DNA of 53,273 nt from Sphingomonadales bacterium (lineage in GTDB: Bacteria; Pseudomonadota; Alphaproteobacteria; Sphingomonadales; Sphingomonadaceae), in contig SBGG01000105.1 of assembly GCA_006226685.1 (NCBI GenBank), forward strand, positions 1 through 53,273, given 5' to 3'. A program made the position numbers and the translations under genes. Shown piece after piece: positions 9,698-18,932 of this stretch. The notes under the pieces were generated by a model. That model ran no database searches. It saw nothing but the letters and a program-made list of their open reading frames with translations, and had not been told where the DNA came from. Position 1 is the stretch's first letter. Every line of letters begins with the position of its first letter.

Positions 9698-10345
9698 ATG
9701 CCCCGAATCGCCCTCAAAATATGTGGTCTGTCGACGCCGGAAACGCTGGACGCGGCCCTGCGCGCAGAGGCCAGCCATGTCGGCTTCGTCCATTTCGCCA
9801 AAAGCCCGCGCCATGTGGAGGCCGACCGGCTGGCGGCACTCGCTCAGCGCGTGCCTGCCCATGTGACCAGGGTTGGCGTGGTCGTCGACCCTGAGGACGA
9901 GATGCTGGCCCGGATCGTCACCGCAGGGCGGCTCGACGCGGTGCAACTCCATGGCAAGGAAACGCCCGAGCGGGTGGCGGCGCTGCGCAACCGGTTTCCG
10001 GGCGTCAGCCTGTGGAAGGCGATTTCGGTCAAGACCGCCGCCGACATTGCCGGCGCCGACCGCTATCGCGACATCGCCGACCTGATCCTGTTCGATGCGA
10101 AGACGCCGGATGGCGCGCAATTGCCCGGCGGCATGGGCCTGCGCTTCGACTGGAAACTGATGCAGGGCTATCGCGCCGGGGGGCCATGGGGCCTTTCGGG
10201 CGGGCTGGACCCCGATAATGTGGCGCAGGCGATCGGCCTGACCGGCGCGCCGCTGGTCGATGTCTCCTCCGGCGTCGAAAGCGCGCCGGGTATCAAGGAT
10301 GTGGACAAAATCATCGCCTTCTGCAATGCGGTGTCGCAATGTTGA
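9698..10345 (+). CDS. trpF: Phosphoribosylanthranilate isomerase
   Basis: Catalyses the Amadori rearrangement of phosphoribosylanthranilate to CdRP in tryptophan synthesis. 215 residues, normal for a monofunctional TIM-barrel TrpF. The catalytic cysteine is in LKICGL (residue ~9) and the catalytic aspartate in LILFDAK (~128). The phosphate-binding loops are GLSGGLDPDNV and DVSSGVES. ATG 9698 is the first plausible start; there is no clear Shine-Dalgarno, only the GCTCTAGAGC palindrome upstream. It is the first gene of the trpF-trpB-trpA-accD-folC cluster, 95 bp ahead of trpB. Confidence 0.97.
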   Translation: MPRIALKICGLSTPETLDAALRAEASHVGFVHFAKSPRHVEADRLAALAQRVPAHVTRVGVVVDPEDEMLARIVTAGRLDAVQLHGKETPERVAALRNRFPGVSLWKAISVKTAADIAGADRYRDIADLILFDAKTPDGAQLPGGMGLRFDWKLMQGYRAGGPWGLSGGLDPDNVAQAIGLTGAPLVDVSSGVESAPGIKDVDKIIAFCNAVSQC

Positions 10346-10440
10346 CGCCTGCCCTTTCTTTCGAGCGCCTGCCGACACGATGGCGCTGATCGCTGCCCCT
10401 TTTGCCGCACGCGATACGACCCTTTGTCGGAAAGATTGAC

Positions 10441-11670
10441 ATGACCATGACCGATTCCCTCACCGCCCCGAACAGCCTTCGCACCCAGCCCGACGATCGC
10501 GGCCATTTCGGCCAGTTCGGCGGCCGCTATGTCGCCGAAACGCTGATGCCGCTGATCCTCGATCTCGAAAAGGAATATCGCGCCGCCAAGGCCGATCCCG
10601 AATTCGAGGAGGAATTCCAGTATCTGCTGCGCCACTATGTCGGACGGCCCAACCCGCTTTATTATGCCCAGCGCCTGAGCGAAGAACTGGGCGGCGCGAA
10701 AATCTATCTGAAGCGCGAAGAACTGAACCACACCGGCGCGCACAAGATCAACAATTGCATCGGCCAGATTCTGCTGGCCAAGCGCATGGGCAAGACCCGG
10801 ATCATTGCCGAAACCGGCGCGGGCCAGCATGGCGTCGCCACCGCGACCGTCGCCGCGCTGTTCAACATCCCGTGCACCATCTTCATGGGCGCGCTCGATG
10901 TCGAACGGCAACAGCCCAATGTGTTCCGCATGAAGCTGCTCGGCGCAGAGGTTCGCGCGGTGGAAAGCGGCGCGCGCACCCTCAAGGATGCGATGAACGA
11001 GGCGCTGCGCGACTGGGTCGCCAATGTCCACGACACTTTCTACATCATCGGTACGGTCGCGGGGCCGCACCCCTATCCCGAACTGGTGCGCGATTTCCAG
11101 AGCGTGATCGGCCGGGAAACCCGCGAGCAGATCATGGAAGCCGAAGGCCGCCTGCCCGACATGCTGATCGCCGCAGTCGGCGGCGGGTCCAATGCGATCG
11201 GCCTGTTCCATCCGTTCCTTGACGACAAGGATGTCGAGATCGTCGGCGTCGAGGCGGCGGGCTATGGCCTTGAAACCGGGCAGCATGCGGCCAGCATCGC
11301 GGGCGGTTTCCCCGGCATTCTCCACGGCAACAAAACCTATTTGCTGCAGGATGAGGACGGCCAGATCACCGAGGCACACAGCATTTCGGCGGGGCTCGAC
11401 TATCCCGGCATCGGGCCGGAACATGCCTGGCTGAACGATATCGGCCGGGTCCGCTACGAACCGGTGACCGATAAGGAGGCATTAGAGGCGTTTCAGCGCC
11501 TGTGCCGCCTCGAAGGCATTATCCCGGCGCTGGAATCCTCCCATGCGCTTGCCGCCGTCGAAAAGATCGCGCCGACCATGGGCAAGGACAAGATCATCGT
11601 CGTCAACCTGTCCGGGCGCGGCGACAAGGATATCTTCACCGTCGCCAAAGCGCTGGGGGTGGAGATCTGA
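10441..11670 (+). CDS. trpB: Tryptophan synthase beta chain
   Basis: The PLP-dependent beta subunit joins indole and serine to form tryptophan. 409 residues from ATG 10441 ([12 protein letters not shown]); ATG 10447 is equally possible, and an open TTG at 10402 would give an atypical extension. Signatures: [13 protein letters not shown] near the N-terminus, the PLP lysine in HTGAHKINN (~residue 99), [10 protein letters not shown], the phosphate-binding glycine loop VGGGSNAIG, and GRGDKD near the end. Only 2 bp separate it from trpA, so translation is probably coupled, as befits the alpha2beta2 complex. Confidence 0.98.
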   Translation: MTMTDSLTAPNSLRTQPDDRGHFGQFGGRYVAETLMPLILDLEKEYRAAKADPEFEEEFQYLLRHYVGRPNPLYYAQRLSEELGGAKIYLKREELNHTGAHKINNCIGQILLAKRMGKTRIIAETGAGQHGVATATVAALFNIPCTIFMGALDVERQQPNVFRMKLLGAEVRAVESGARTLKDAMNEALRDWVANVHDTFYIIGTVAGPHPYPELVRDFQSVIGRETREQIMEAEGRLPDMLIAAVGGGSNAIGLFHPFLDDKDVEIVGVEAAGYGLETGQHAASIAGGFPGILHGNKTYLLQDEDGQITEAHSISAGLDYPGIGPEHAWLNDIGRVRYEPVTDKEALEAFQRLCRLEGIIPALESSHALAAVEKIAPTMGKDKIIVVNLSGRGDKDIFTVAKALGVEI

Positions 11671-11672
11671 TC

Positions 11673-12488
11673 ATGACCGCTGACCGTATCTCCTCCACTT
11701 TCGCCAGATGCCGCGATGAAGGCCGCGCGGCGCTTGTCACCTTCATTACCGGCGGCGATCCGACGCCCGCCGATACCGGGGCCATGCTCGACGCGCTGGT
11801 CGCGGGCGGTGCGGACCTGATCGAGCTGGGTATGCCGTTCACCGATCCGATGGCGGACGGCCCGGCCATTCAGGCGGCGAACCTGCGCGCGCTGGGCGCG
11901 GGCACGAAAACCGCCGACATTCTGGCCATCGCCACCGCTTTCCGGCAGCGTCATCCCCATGTGCCGCTGATCCTGATGGGCTATGCCAATCCGATGATCC
12001 GGCGTGGGCCGGACTGGTTCGCAAAGGCGGCAAAAGAGGCAGGCGTTGACGGCGTGATCTGCGTCGACATTCCGACCGAGGAGGATCAGGAACTCGGCCC
12101 CGCGCTGCGCGCCGAAGGGCTGCACTTCATTCGCCTCGCCACGCCGACCACCGACAAGGCGCGCCTGCCCGCCGTGCTGCAGGGAAGCAGCGGCTTCCTC
12201 TATTATGTCTCGGTCGCGGGTATTACCGGCAAGCAGCAGGCGGCGCAGGCGAGCATCGAAGCGGCGATCGCCCACCTCAAATCCGGCACCGATCTACCGG
12301 TCGCGGTCGGCTTCGGCATCCGCACGCCCGAACAGGCCGCCGCGGTCGGAACCGTTGCCGACGGCGTGGTCGTGGGGTCCGCGATCATCGACATCATCGC
12401 CGCCCATGGCGCAGCCGCCGCCCCCCATGTACAGGATTATACCGCGTCGCTGCGCGCGGCGCTGGAACAGAAGGAAGTCGCCCGATGA
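11673..12488 (+). CDS. trpA: Tryptophan synthase alpha chain
   Basis: The alpha subunit cleaves indole-3-glycerol phosphate and channels indole to TrpB. 271 residues from ATG 11673 ([18 protein letters not shown]), directly after the trpB stop. The catalytic glutamate is in [17 protein letters not shown] (~residue 51), the catalytic aspartate in [11 protein letters not shown] (~62), and the phosphate loop is [11 protein letters not shown] / [10 protein letters not shown]. The frame is open upstream inside trpB but without a fitting start. Its TGA overlaps the accD ATG by 4 bases. Confidence 0.98.
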   Translation: MTADRISSTFARCRDEGRAALVTFITGGDPTPADTGAMLDALVAGGADLIELGMPFTDPMADGPAIQAANLRALGAGTKTADILAIATAFRQRHPHVPLILMGYANPMIRRGPDWFAKAAKEAGVDGVICVDIPTEEDQELGPALRAEGLHFIRLATPTTDKARLPAVLQGSSGFLYYVSVAGITGKQQAAQASIEAAIAHLKSGTDLPVAVGFGIRTPEQAAAVGTVADGVVVGSAIIDIIAAHGAAAAPHVQDYTASLRAALEQKEVAR

Positions 12489-13339
12489 GCTGGATCAACC
12501 GGGTTCGCAATGCCCTGCCCTTCATCGCGAAGAAGGAACAGAGCGCGGACAATCTCTGGCATAAATGCCCCGGCTGCGGCCAGATGGTCTTCACCCGCGA
12601 ATGGGAGGAGAATCTCTCCGTTTGCCCCAAGTGCAACCACCACGGCCGTATCGGCCCGAAGGAACGTTTCGCGCAGATACTGGACGAAGGCAGCGCCACC
12701 GTGCTGCCGGTGCCCCATGTACGCGAAGATCCGCTGAAATTCCGCGACACGAAGAAATATACCGACCGTATCAAGGCCGCGCGCGCGGCCACCGGCGATC
12801 AGGACGCGCTCATCAACGCTTCCGGCACGGTCGAGGGCAAAGCGATCGTGATGGGGGTCCAGAATTTCGCCTATATGGGCGGATCGATGGGCGTCGCGGT
12901 CGGCGCGGCCTTCGTGCAGGGCATCGAGGAAGCGATCAAGCGCAAATGCCCCTATGTGATCTTCACCGCAGCAGGCGGCGCGCGCATGCAGGAAGGCATA
13001 TTGTCGCTGATGCAAATGCCGCGTGCGACGGTCGCGATCCAGAAACTGCACGATGCGGGCCTGCCCTATATCGTCGTACTGACCGACCCGACCACCGGCG
13101 GCGTCACCGCCAGCTATGCGATGCTGGGCGACATTCAGATTGCCGAGCCCAACGCCCTGATCGGCTTCGCAGGCCAGCGCGTGATCGAGAATACGATTCG
13201 CGAAAAACTGCCCGAAGGGTTCCAGCGCGCGGAATATCTGCTCGCCCATGGGATGATCGACATGGTGGTGGATCGCAAGGATATGAAGGAAAGGCTGGCC
13301 CAGATTGCCGCCTATCTGATGCCGCGCAAGGCGGCCTGA
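12485..13339 (+). CDS. accD: Acetyl-CoA carboxylase carboxyltransferase subunit beta
   Basis: The beta subunit of the carboxyltransferase half-complex (with AccA) makes malonyl-CoA, the first committed step of fatty-acid synthesis. 284 residues. The N-terminal four-cysteine zinc ribbon is CPGCGQ...CPKCNHH (~residues 28-50). The crotonase-like carboxyltransferase core has [36 protein letters not shown] and GFAGQRVIE. The start overlaps trpA as ATGA, so translational coupling is likely. The link of tryptophan genes, accD and folC is a conserved alphaproteobacterial arrangement. Confidence 0.98.
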   Translation: MSWINRVRNALPFIAKKEQSADNLWHKCPGCGQMVFTREWEENLSVCPKCNHHGRIGPKERFAQILDEGSATVLPVPHVREDPLKFRDTKKYTDRIKAARAATGDQDALINASGTVEGKAIVMGVQNFAYMGGSMGVAVGAAFVQGIEEAIKRKCPYVIFTAAGGARMQEGILSLMQMPRATVAIQKLHDAGLPYIVVLTDPTTGGVTASYAMLGDIQIAEPNALIGFAGQRVIENTIREKLPEGFQRAEYLLAHGMIDMVVDRKDMKERLAQIAAYLMPRKAA

Positions 13340-13366
13340 CCCGACCAGCCGCAAGGGCCCCTCGCC

Positions 13367-14695
13367 ATGGCAGACCATGCCGTTTCCGACGATCCCGCGG
13401 TCCAGGCACAACTGGACCGGCTGGCAATGCTGTCGCCGGGCGCAGACATTCTCGGGCTCGACCGCATCACCCGGCTGCTCGCCCGGCTGGGCGACCCGCA
13501 CAAGGCACTGCCGCCGGTCTTCCACGTCGCCGGGACCAACGGCAAGGGCTCGACCTGCGCCTTCCTCCGCGCCGCGCTGGAGGCGGAAGGGCACAGCGTT
13601 CATATCTACACCTCACCCCATCTGGTACGGTTCAACGAACGCATCCGCGTGGATGGCGCCCTGATCGACGATGCGCGGCTGGCCCGCACTCTGGAACGGG
13701 TGCTCGACAGTGCCGAGGACATCGGCGCGAGCTTTTTCGAGATCACCACGGCTGCCGCCTTCCTTGCCTTTGCAGAGCATCCCGCCAATGCCTGCATCAT
13801 CGAGGTGGGGCTGGGTGGCAGGCTCGACGCCACCAATGTGATCGCCAACCCGGCGGTGTGCGGCATCGCCCAGCTCGGCATCGACCATGAGGCCTTTCTC
13901 GGCAAAGAAATTGCGCAGATTGCCGCCGAGAAGGCAGGAATCGCCAAGACCGGCGTACCACTGGTCACGATGGATTACGAACCCCATGTCGCCGCCGCGA
14001 TCGCGACCAGGGCGGCCGAAGCGGATGCACGCTGGCTGCCGATGAAAACAGCATGGGATGCCGCCGTCTATCGCGAGCGCCTCTATTATCACGACGCGCA
14101 GGGACGCCTCGACATGCCCCTGCCGCGCCTCGCCGGACCGCATCAGCCGATGAACCTCGCCCTTGCCGTCGCGATGCTGCGGCATCAGCAGGCGGTGCGG
14201 ATCGGTGAATCCGCCCTCCACACCGCCCCCCTGTGGGCGACATGGCCCGCGCGCCTGCAAAGATTGACGCGGGGTCCGCTGGTCGCGAAACTCAACGCCG
14301 CTGCGGCGGACCGGAACATCTGGCTCGACGGCGGTCATAATCCGGCGGCAGGCAGCGCGCTGGCCCGCCATTTCCACAGCGATGCAGCGGATGCGCCGAA
14401 GCTGACGCTGCTGATCGGGATGCTCGCGAACAAGGATGTCGAGGGCTTTCTCGCTCCGTTCAGGGACAGGATCGGCCATATCCACAGCCTGCCGGTCGGC
14501 GGCCATGCCTGCCACCCACCGGAGGTGTTTGCCGATCTCGCCGCGCGCTGGGGCATTGGCCATGACGCCCATGACGACATTGATGCGGCGGCACGGGCGA
14601 TCGGCGCGAAAGGCGATTCCAGTCCGTTGCTGATCGCCGGATCGCTCTACCTTGCCGGGGAGATATTACGGGCGAATGAGCAATATCCCGATTAA
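13367..14695 (+). CDS. folC: Bifunctional folylpolyglutamate synthase / dihydrofolate synthase
   Basis: Adds glutamate to dihydropteroate and folates in an ATP-dependent ligase reaction. 442 residues. Mur-ligase-type fold: ATP loop VAGTNGKGSTCAFL (~residues 46-59), the omega-loop signature TSPHLVRFNERI, the metal-site region VGLGGRLDATNVI, and the ligase domain from NIWLDGGHNPAAG onward. It starts 27 bp after accD and is probably the last gene of the trp-accD-folC transcript. The next gene has its own Fur-type promoter beginning just past the folC stop. Confidence 0.97.
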   Translation: MADHAVSDDPAVQAQLDRLAMLSPGADILGLDRITRLLARLGDPHKALPPVFHVAGTNGKGSTCAFLRAALEAEGHSVHIYTSPHLVRFNERIRVDGALIDDARLARTLERVLDSAEDIGASFFEITTAAAFLAFAEHPANACIIEVGLGGRLDATNVIANPAVCGIAQLGIDHEAFLGKEIAQIAAEKAGIAKTGVPLVTMDYEPHVAAAIATRAAEADARWLPMKTAWDAAVYRERLYYHDAQGRLDMPLPRLAGPHQPMNLALAVAMLRHQQAVRIGESALHTAPLWATWPARLQRLTRGPLVAKLNAAAADRNIWLDGGHNPAAGSALARHFHSDAADAPKLTLLIGMLANKDVEGFLAPFRDRIGHIHSLPVGGHACHPPEVFADLAARWGIGHDAHDDIDAAARAIGAKGDSSPLLIAGSLYLAGEILRANEQYPD

Positions 14696-14702
14696 CGTTA
14701 TT

Positions 14703-14721
14703 GCAAATCATTATCATTAGT
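14703..14721. promoter_or_regulatory. Fur box
   Basis: GCAAATCATTATCATTAGT read on the minus strand is ACTAATGATAATGATTTGC, which matches the 19-bp Fur consensus GATAATGATAATCATTATC at 14 positions. It overlaps the likely promoter (TATAAC at 14721-14726) of the gene starting at 14757, as expected for an iron-repressed operator. Confidence 0.75.
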
Positions 14722-14756
14722 ATAACATGACGGTTCCTCAGCAAAGGAGCCCCCTC

Positions 14757-15209
14757 ATGTCCGCCCCCTTCACCCCTCCCCTCTCCCGCGACCGTAATGC
14801 AGCCGCCAGCCCCCCGATCGGGGCGACCCGCGCCGAGGCATCCCGCATGATATTCCTGAAGGCCGCCCGCCTGATGGCGATCGGCGGCGTGAATGACGCG
14901 GGTGCGGCGGCACTGATGCTCGGCTGGTTCGGCCGCACCTATCGCCGCCCGCTGGTGTTGATGCGCGCGCTGATGCTTGAACTTTCCCGCGTGTCGCAAC
15001 GGCGGATCGAGCTCGCGCCGCCATGCAGCGGCCGCCTGACCCGCGACGAAGCGGCCATGTTGCGGGCGATGGGACGCGAAGAATGGCAGATCGACCGTAG
15101 TCATGACGATGCCTGCGAATTGCTGGCGACTGACAATGCGCTCGGCGCGGCGATCTGCTTTCAGGCGGTTTCGACCTGCTTCGCCGATCTGGGATCGCCG
15201 CTGCGGTAA
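14757..15209 (+). CDS. Small protein of unknown function behind a Fur box (DUF6628-like, tentative)
   Basis: 150 residues from ATG 14757, chosen because AAGGAG lies 7 nt upstream; the in-frame ATG at 14727 directly follows the Fur box and has no ribosome site. The protein has a proline-rich N-terminus, then a helical core: RLMAIGGVNDAGAAALMLGWFGRTYRRPLVLMRALMLELSRVS. A region with two cysteines follows (IELAPPCSGRLTRDEAAML; DACELLATDN), plus two more near the end (AAICFQAVSTCFADLG). I recall similar sphingomonad proteins classed as DUF6628, which I cannot verify here. No signal peptide or membrane segment. The Fur box suggests a role in iron limitation or iron-sulphur economy; the biochemical function is unknown. 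It ends 12 bp from the convergent AmpG-like gene. Confidence 0.8.
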   Translation: MSAPFTPPLSRDRNAAASPPIGATRAEASRMIFLKAARLMAIGGVNDAGAAALMLGWFGRTYRRPLVLMRALMLELSRVSQRRIELAPPCSGRLTRDEAAMLRAMGREEWQIDRSHDDACELLATDNALGAAICFQAVSTCFADLGSPLR

Positions 15210-15221
15210 AACCGTCCGTTC

Positions 15222-16559
15222 TCAATCCGCGTCGGCGGTTCCGTTTTCCTTACCCGCGCTGCCGACGCTGAGATCCACCAGCCCGACCCGCATCATCCAC
15301 CAAAACAGCAGAATGCCGGGCAGGGCAGCCAATGTCGTCAGCAGGTAGAAATTGACATAGCCCATCGTCTCGATCAACGCCCCGGCGGTCGTCCCGGTCA
15401 GGAACCGGCCGACAATGCTTGCCGCCGCTGAAATCAGTGCATATTGGGACGCGGTGAAACGCAGGTCGCACAAGGCCGAAAAATAGGCGATCACGGTGAC
15501 ACCGCCGATGCCGCTGGCGAAATTTTCAAAGCCGATCGCGCCTGCCATGCCGATATTGCTGTGCCCGGCGGCGGCAAGCGCGGCAAAGCTGAAATTGGAA
15601 ACGGCCATCAGGATGAGGCTCAGCATCACCGAGCGTTTCATGCCCATGCGCGCATAGACCGCCCCGCCGACGAAAATCCCGATCAGATAGGCCCAGAAGC
15701 CGAAGCCCACATCATAGAGGGCGATTTCGTCATTCGAATAGCCCAGATCGTTGAACAACAAACGAAAAGTGAGGTTCGCCAGCGTGTCGCCAATCTTGTG
15801 CAGCAGGATGAAGAGCAGCACGAGCAGCGCGCCCTTGCGCTGGAAAAACTCGACCAGCGGGCCGATAATCGCCTCGCCCAGTTCCTTCCTGTCATGCTTT
15901 TTCGAAATTTCCCGATGCCGCCGCGGTTCCCCCATGATCAGGCCGACCAGCATCGCCGGAAAGGCAAAACCCGCGCAGGCCAGATAGGCCGCATGCCAGC
16001 CAACCCGCGCCGCCAGCACCAGCGCCAGCCCACCAGCCGCGACCGACCCGATGCGCCAGCCATATTGGGTCATGCCCGACCCCACGCCAAGCTGTTCCGG
16101 TTTCAATATCTCGATGCGATAGGCATCGATCACAATGTCGAAGGTCGCGCCCGCAAAACCGACCAGCACCGCCGCATAAGCGGTCTGGATCAGGCTGGTC
16201 TTCGGATCGACCAGCGCCAGATTGGCCACCGCCACCATCACCAGCAGCCCGGCCAGAATCAGCCAGGAAACCCGCTGCCCCAGACGCCCCAGCACCGGAA
16301 TGCGCACACCATCCACCACCCAGGCCCAGAGGAACTTGAAATTATAAACGAGGAAAGCAAGGGTGAAGGCGGTCACCGCCTTCTTGTCGATACCGTCCTG
16401 CGCCAGCCGGGTGGTCAGCGTCGCGCCGATCATCGCAAACGGAAAGCCCGAGGATATTCCGAGGAAGAAGGACGCGACCGGCGCCGCTTCGGTATAAGGC
16501 CTCACTCCCTTGGGCAAAGCCGCGCGCCAACCGGGCACAGCCGTCTGATCCGTCGTCAT
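15222..16559 (-). CDS. AmpG-family MFS transporter
   Basis: An inner-membrane permease of 445 residues with about 12 predicted membrane segments. It resembles AmpG, the importer of GlcNAc-anhydro-muropeptides for peptidoglycan recycling. The MFS/AmpG-type blocks are FFLGISSGFPFAMIGATLTTRLAQDGI, FTLAFLVYNFKFLWAWVVDGVRIP, FAGATFDIVIDAYRIE and QYGWRIGSVAAGG. ATG 16559 is supported by AAGGAGGACC upstream; the frame is open far beyond but the extra part is arginine-rich and opposite the next gene. With the lytic transglycosylase at 37.5 kb it could serve muropeptide recycling. Substrate is inferred from family only. Confidence 0.85.
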   Translation of the reverse strand: MTTDQTAVPGWRAALPKGVRPYTEAAPVASFFLGISSGFPFAMIGATLTTRLAQDGIDKKAVTAFTLAFLVYNFKFLWAWVVDGVRIPVLGRLGQRVSWLILAGLLVMVAVANLALVDPKTSLIQTAYAAVLVGFAGATFDIVIDAYRIEILKPEQLGVGSGMTQYGWRIGSVAAGGLALVLAARVGWHAAYLACAGFAFPAMLVGLIMGEPRRHREISKKHDRKELGEAIIGPLVEFFQRKGALLVLLFILLHKIGDTLANLTFRLLFNDLGYSNDEIALYDVGFGFWAYLIGIFVGGAVYARMGMKRSVMLSLILMAVSNFSFAALAAAGHSNIGMAGAIGFENFASGIGGVTVIAYFSALCDLRFTASQYALISAAASIVGRFLTGTTAGALIETMGYVNFYLLTTLAALPGILLFWWMMRVGLVDLSVGSAGKENGTADAD

Positions 16560-16693
16560 ATCGTGCCGGTCCTCCTTATCGCTGCCCGCGCTTGTAGCGG
16601 AAATCCCTTCCGCCGCCAGCCCCGCTTGCGACCGGGCGTGTGCATCCATCTGGCGCAGTTGCGTTACAGCGCGGACTCGGGCATGGGCGATCC

Positions 16694-17896
16694 ATGAAGC
16701 CCCCCCGTTCCCCCCGCCCCTCCCGCGCCGCGCCCGGCAAGCGTCCGCCGCGGCCGCGCGCCGATGCCGCACCGCGCCCGAACCGCGACGAAATGGCGCG
16801 TAAAGTCGCGGAAAGCTGGGGTGTGCAGCCGGATGCCCCAGCGAAAAACAAGGGCAAAGCCGGCGCAGCCCCTGCCCGCAAAGGGAAGACCAATGGTCCC
16901 GCCTCCCCCGGAAAGAAGCGTGAGGACGTTCGCCCGCCCCTGAAATCCAGATCGGCGCCTGGCCGGTCCGCATCCGGACAATCCACCCCCACCTCTGCCA
17001 GATCGGATTTCTCCGGCAAGGGCCAGACCCCCAAGCCTGTTCGCGGCAAACCCGCCGAACGCCCGACGCGCGGGCGCACAGGTGCATCAGCATCCCCCAC
17101 CACGCGCCCTTCCGCACCGCGCAAGAGCGCCAGTGCCGCCTCATCGCCAGCCGCACCGCGCGCTTCGGGCGAACCGCAACGCATTGCCAAGCTGCTCGCC
17201 CGCGCCGGCATCGCCTCACGCCGCGAAATCGAACGGATGATCGCCGAGGGGCGCATCGCGATGGACGGTGTCACGCTCGACACCCCCGCCACATTGCTCC
17301 CGTCATTGAACGGAGTGACGGTCGATGGCCAACCTGTCGCCCGCGCCGAGGCCACCCGCCTGTTCCTGTTCCACAAGCCTGCGGGCTGCCTCACCGCCGA
17401 ACGCGATTTTTCCGGTCGCAAGACCATATATGACGTGCTGCCGCAGGGCCTGCCCCGGCTGATGCCGGTCGGACGGCTCGACATGACCACCGAAGGCCTG
17501 TTGCTGCTCACCAATGACGGCGAACTGAAGCGGCGACTCGAGCTGCCCTCGACCGGGATAGAGCGCAGCTATCGCGCCCGCGCCTTTGGCGAGGTGAGCC
17601 AGACGCAGCTGGAAGAACTGATCGAAGGCGTGGAGGTCGAAGGCATCCGCTATGGCCGGATCGACGCCAATCTGGAACGGCGCACCGGGCGCAACCAGTG
17701 GATCGAACTGACCCTGACCGAAGGCAAGAATCGCGAAGTGCGGCGCGTGCTCGAATATCTCGGCCTGAAGGTCAACCGGCTGATCCGCACCCGCTATGGA
17801 CCGTTCGACCTTGCCGATTCGGAGCCGGGTGCGCTGATCGAAATCAAGAAGGGCGATCTCGATCGCTTCCTCCATGCGCTGAAGGGGATGGGCTGA
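16694..17896 (+). CDS. rluB: RsuA/RluB-family rRNA pseudouridine synthase with long basic N-terminal extension
   Basis: 400 residues. The first ~150 are a low-complexity Arg/Lys/Pro/Ala/Ser extension, common in alphaproteobacterial homologues and likely disordered and RNA-binding. Then comes an S4 domain (RIAKLLARAGIASRREIERMIAEGRIAMDG, ~160-190) and the catalytic domain. The catalytic Asp is in GRLDMTTEGLLLLTNDGEL, and NREVRRVLEYLGLKVNRLIR closes the domain. The RluB group modifies U2605 of 23S rRNA; RsuA- or RluE/F-type specificity cannot be excluded. ATG 16694 was chosen; 18 more codons are open upstream. Its TGA overlaps the rsmD ATG by one base. Confidence 0.88.
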   Translation: MKPPRSPRPSRAAPGKRPPRPRADAAPRPNRDEMARKVAESWGVQPDAPAKNKGKAGAAPARKGKTNGPASPGKKREDVRPPLKSRSAPGRSASGQSTPTSARSDFSGKGQTPKPVRGKPAERPTRGRTGASASPTTRPSAPRKSASAASSPAAPRASGEPQRIAKLLARAGIASRREIERMIAEGRIAMDGVTLDTPATLLPSLNGVTVDGQPVARAEATRLFLFHKPAGCLTAERDFSGRKTIYDVLPQGLPRLMPVGRLDMTTEGLLLLTNDGELKRRLELPSTGIERSYRARAFGEVSQTQLEELIEGVEVEGIRYGRIDANLERRTGRNQWIELTLTEGKNREVRRVLEYLGLKVNRLIRTRYGPFDLADSEPGALIEIKKGDLDRFLHALKGMG

Positions 17897-18441
17897 TGCG
17901 CATCATCTCGGGGGCATGGCGCGGACGCCCGCTGGTCGCGCCGAAGGGCGACACCACCCGCCCGACCGCCGACCGCACGCGCGAAACGCTGTTCTCGATG
18001 CTGGCCAGCCGCATCGGGGATTTCGAGGGGCTGGCCGTCGCCGACCTGTTCGCGGGATCGGGCGCGCTCGGGCTGGAGGCGCTGTCGCGCGGTGCCGCAA
18101 GCTGCCTCTTCGTCGAGCAGGATCGCGCGGCGCTGGACGCGCTGCGCGCCAATGCGGCGAAGCTCGGTCTCGAGCGGCCAGATATACGCGCAACCTCGGT
18201 GCTGGCGCTGGGGCCGGCGCAGAAACCGCTCGACCTCATCCTGATGGACCCGCCCTATGGTTCCGGCGCGGGCGCGGTCGCGCTCGACAAGCTCGCGCGA
18301 CTGGGCTGGATCGGTCCGGCAACATGGATCAGCATCGAAACCGGGCGGCGCGAGGATATCGCGGTGAAGGGGTTCGAAACCGAAACCATGCGCGACATCG
18401 GCAAGGCGCGTCTGCACCTGCTGCGCCCGGTGGCGGAATAA
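17896..18441 (+). CDS. rsmD: 16S rRNA (guanine966-N2)-methyltransferase RsmD
   Basis: 181 residues, a normal length. N-terminal MRIISGAWRGRPLVAP and TRPTADRTRETLFSML are typical of RsmD. The SAM motif I is VADLFAGSGALGLEALSRG (~residues 50-68), and the N6/N2-methyltransferase catalytic motif DPPYG is at ~117. Its start overlaps the pseudouridine synthase stop (TGATG), so the two rRNA-modification genes are translationally coupled. It ends 10 bp before the convergent GFA-family gene. Confidence 0.96.
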   Translation: MRIISGAWRGRPLVAPKGDTTRPTADRTRETLFSMLASRIGDFEGLAVADLFAGSGALGLEALSRGAASCLFVEQDRAALDALRANAAKLGLERPDIRATSVLALGPAQKPLDLILMDPPYGSGAGAVALDKLARLGWIGPATWISIETGRREDIAVKGFETETMRDIGKARLHLLRPVAE

Positions 18442-18451
18442 GCTTTCCGGT

Positions 18452-18844
18452 TCAGCCCGGAAAACGGTCGAACCGGGGCAGGCTATCGAGCCGCGCCATC
18501 CAGTGCGGCGCATCCGCCCATTGAATATGCGCGGCAGGCGGACAGACATCGGGATCATCGAGCGAACCGGTCGTGATATCGATCATGCCGGGAAACGCCG
18601 CCTCATTCGTGTAGAAGAGCGAACTGCCGCATGTCCCGCAGAAATGGCGCCGCGCATCGGCGGAAGAGGCATGAATAACCGGCTCGCCCTCGATCCTGAC
18701 CCCGGACCGGGCGAACAGCGCCCACCCCACCATCGGCGCGCCGCTGCTCTTCCTGCAATCCGTGCAGTAGCAGAGCGCGCTGTGCTCGGGCGCTCCATCG
18801 ACATCATAGCGTATCGCGCCGCACTGACAGCCACCGCTGACCAT
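18452..18844 (-). CDS. GFA-family (CENP-V/formaldehyde-activating-like) zinc protein
   Basis: 130 residues from ATG 18844 (GGAG 7 nt upstream); ATG 18850 is two codons earlier. The glutathione-dependent formaldehyde-activating fold shows its zinc cysteines: GGCQCGAIRY (~residues 4-13), CYCTDCRKSSGAP (~24-36) and FCGTCGSSLFY (~70-80). Members bind two zinc ions; some act on S-hydroxymethyl glutathione, but for most the substrate is unknown. It is divergent from uvrD with 88 bp between starts; whether the LexA box there affects it is open. Confidence 0.9.
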   Translation of the reverse strand: MVSGGCQCGAIRYDVDGAPEHSALCYCTDCRKSSGAPMVGWALFARSGVRIEGEPVIHASSADARRHFCGTCGSSLFYTNEAAFPGMIDITTGSLDDPDVCPPAAHIQWADAPHWMARLDSLPRFDRFPG

Positions 18845-18913
18845 GGACATTCTCCTTCCTGCCGGTCAAAGGGAACGACACCGTGCCGCAACGCCCTTGC
18901 TCCCCATCCATTT

Positions 18914-18928
18914 GTTCCCTAATTGTTC
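18914..18928 (+). promoter_or_regulatory. LexA (SOS) box of uvrD
   Basis: GTTCCCTAATTGTTC is an exact GTTC-N7-GTTC, the alphaproteobacterial LexA operator. The start codon follows 4 bp later. A -10-like TAATTG lies inside the box and TTGCTC at 18897-18902 could be the -35. That places the transcript start at or next to the ATG. Confidence 0.75.
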
Positions 18929-18932
18929 ATCC

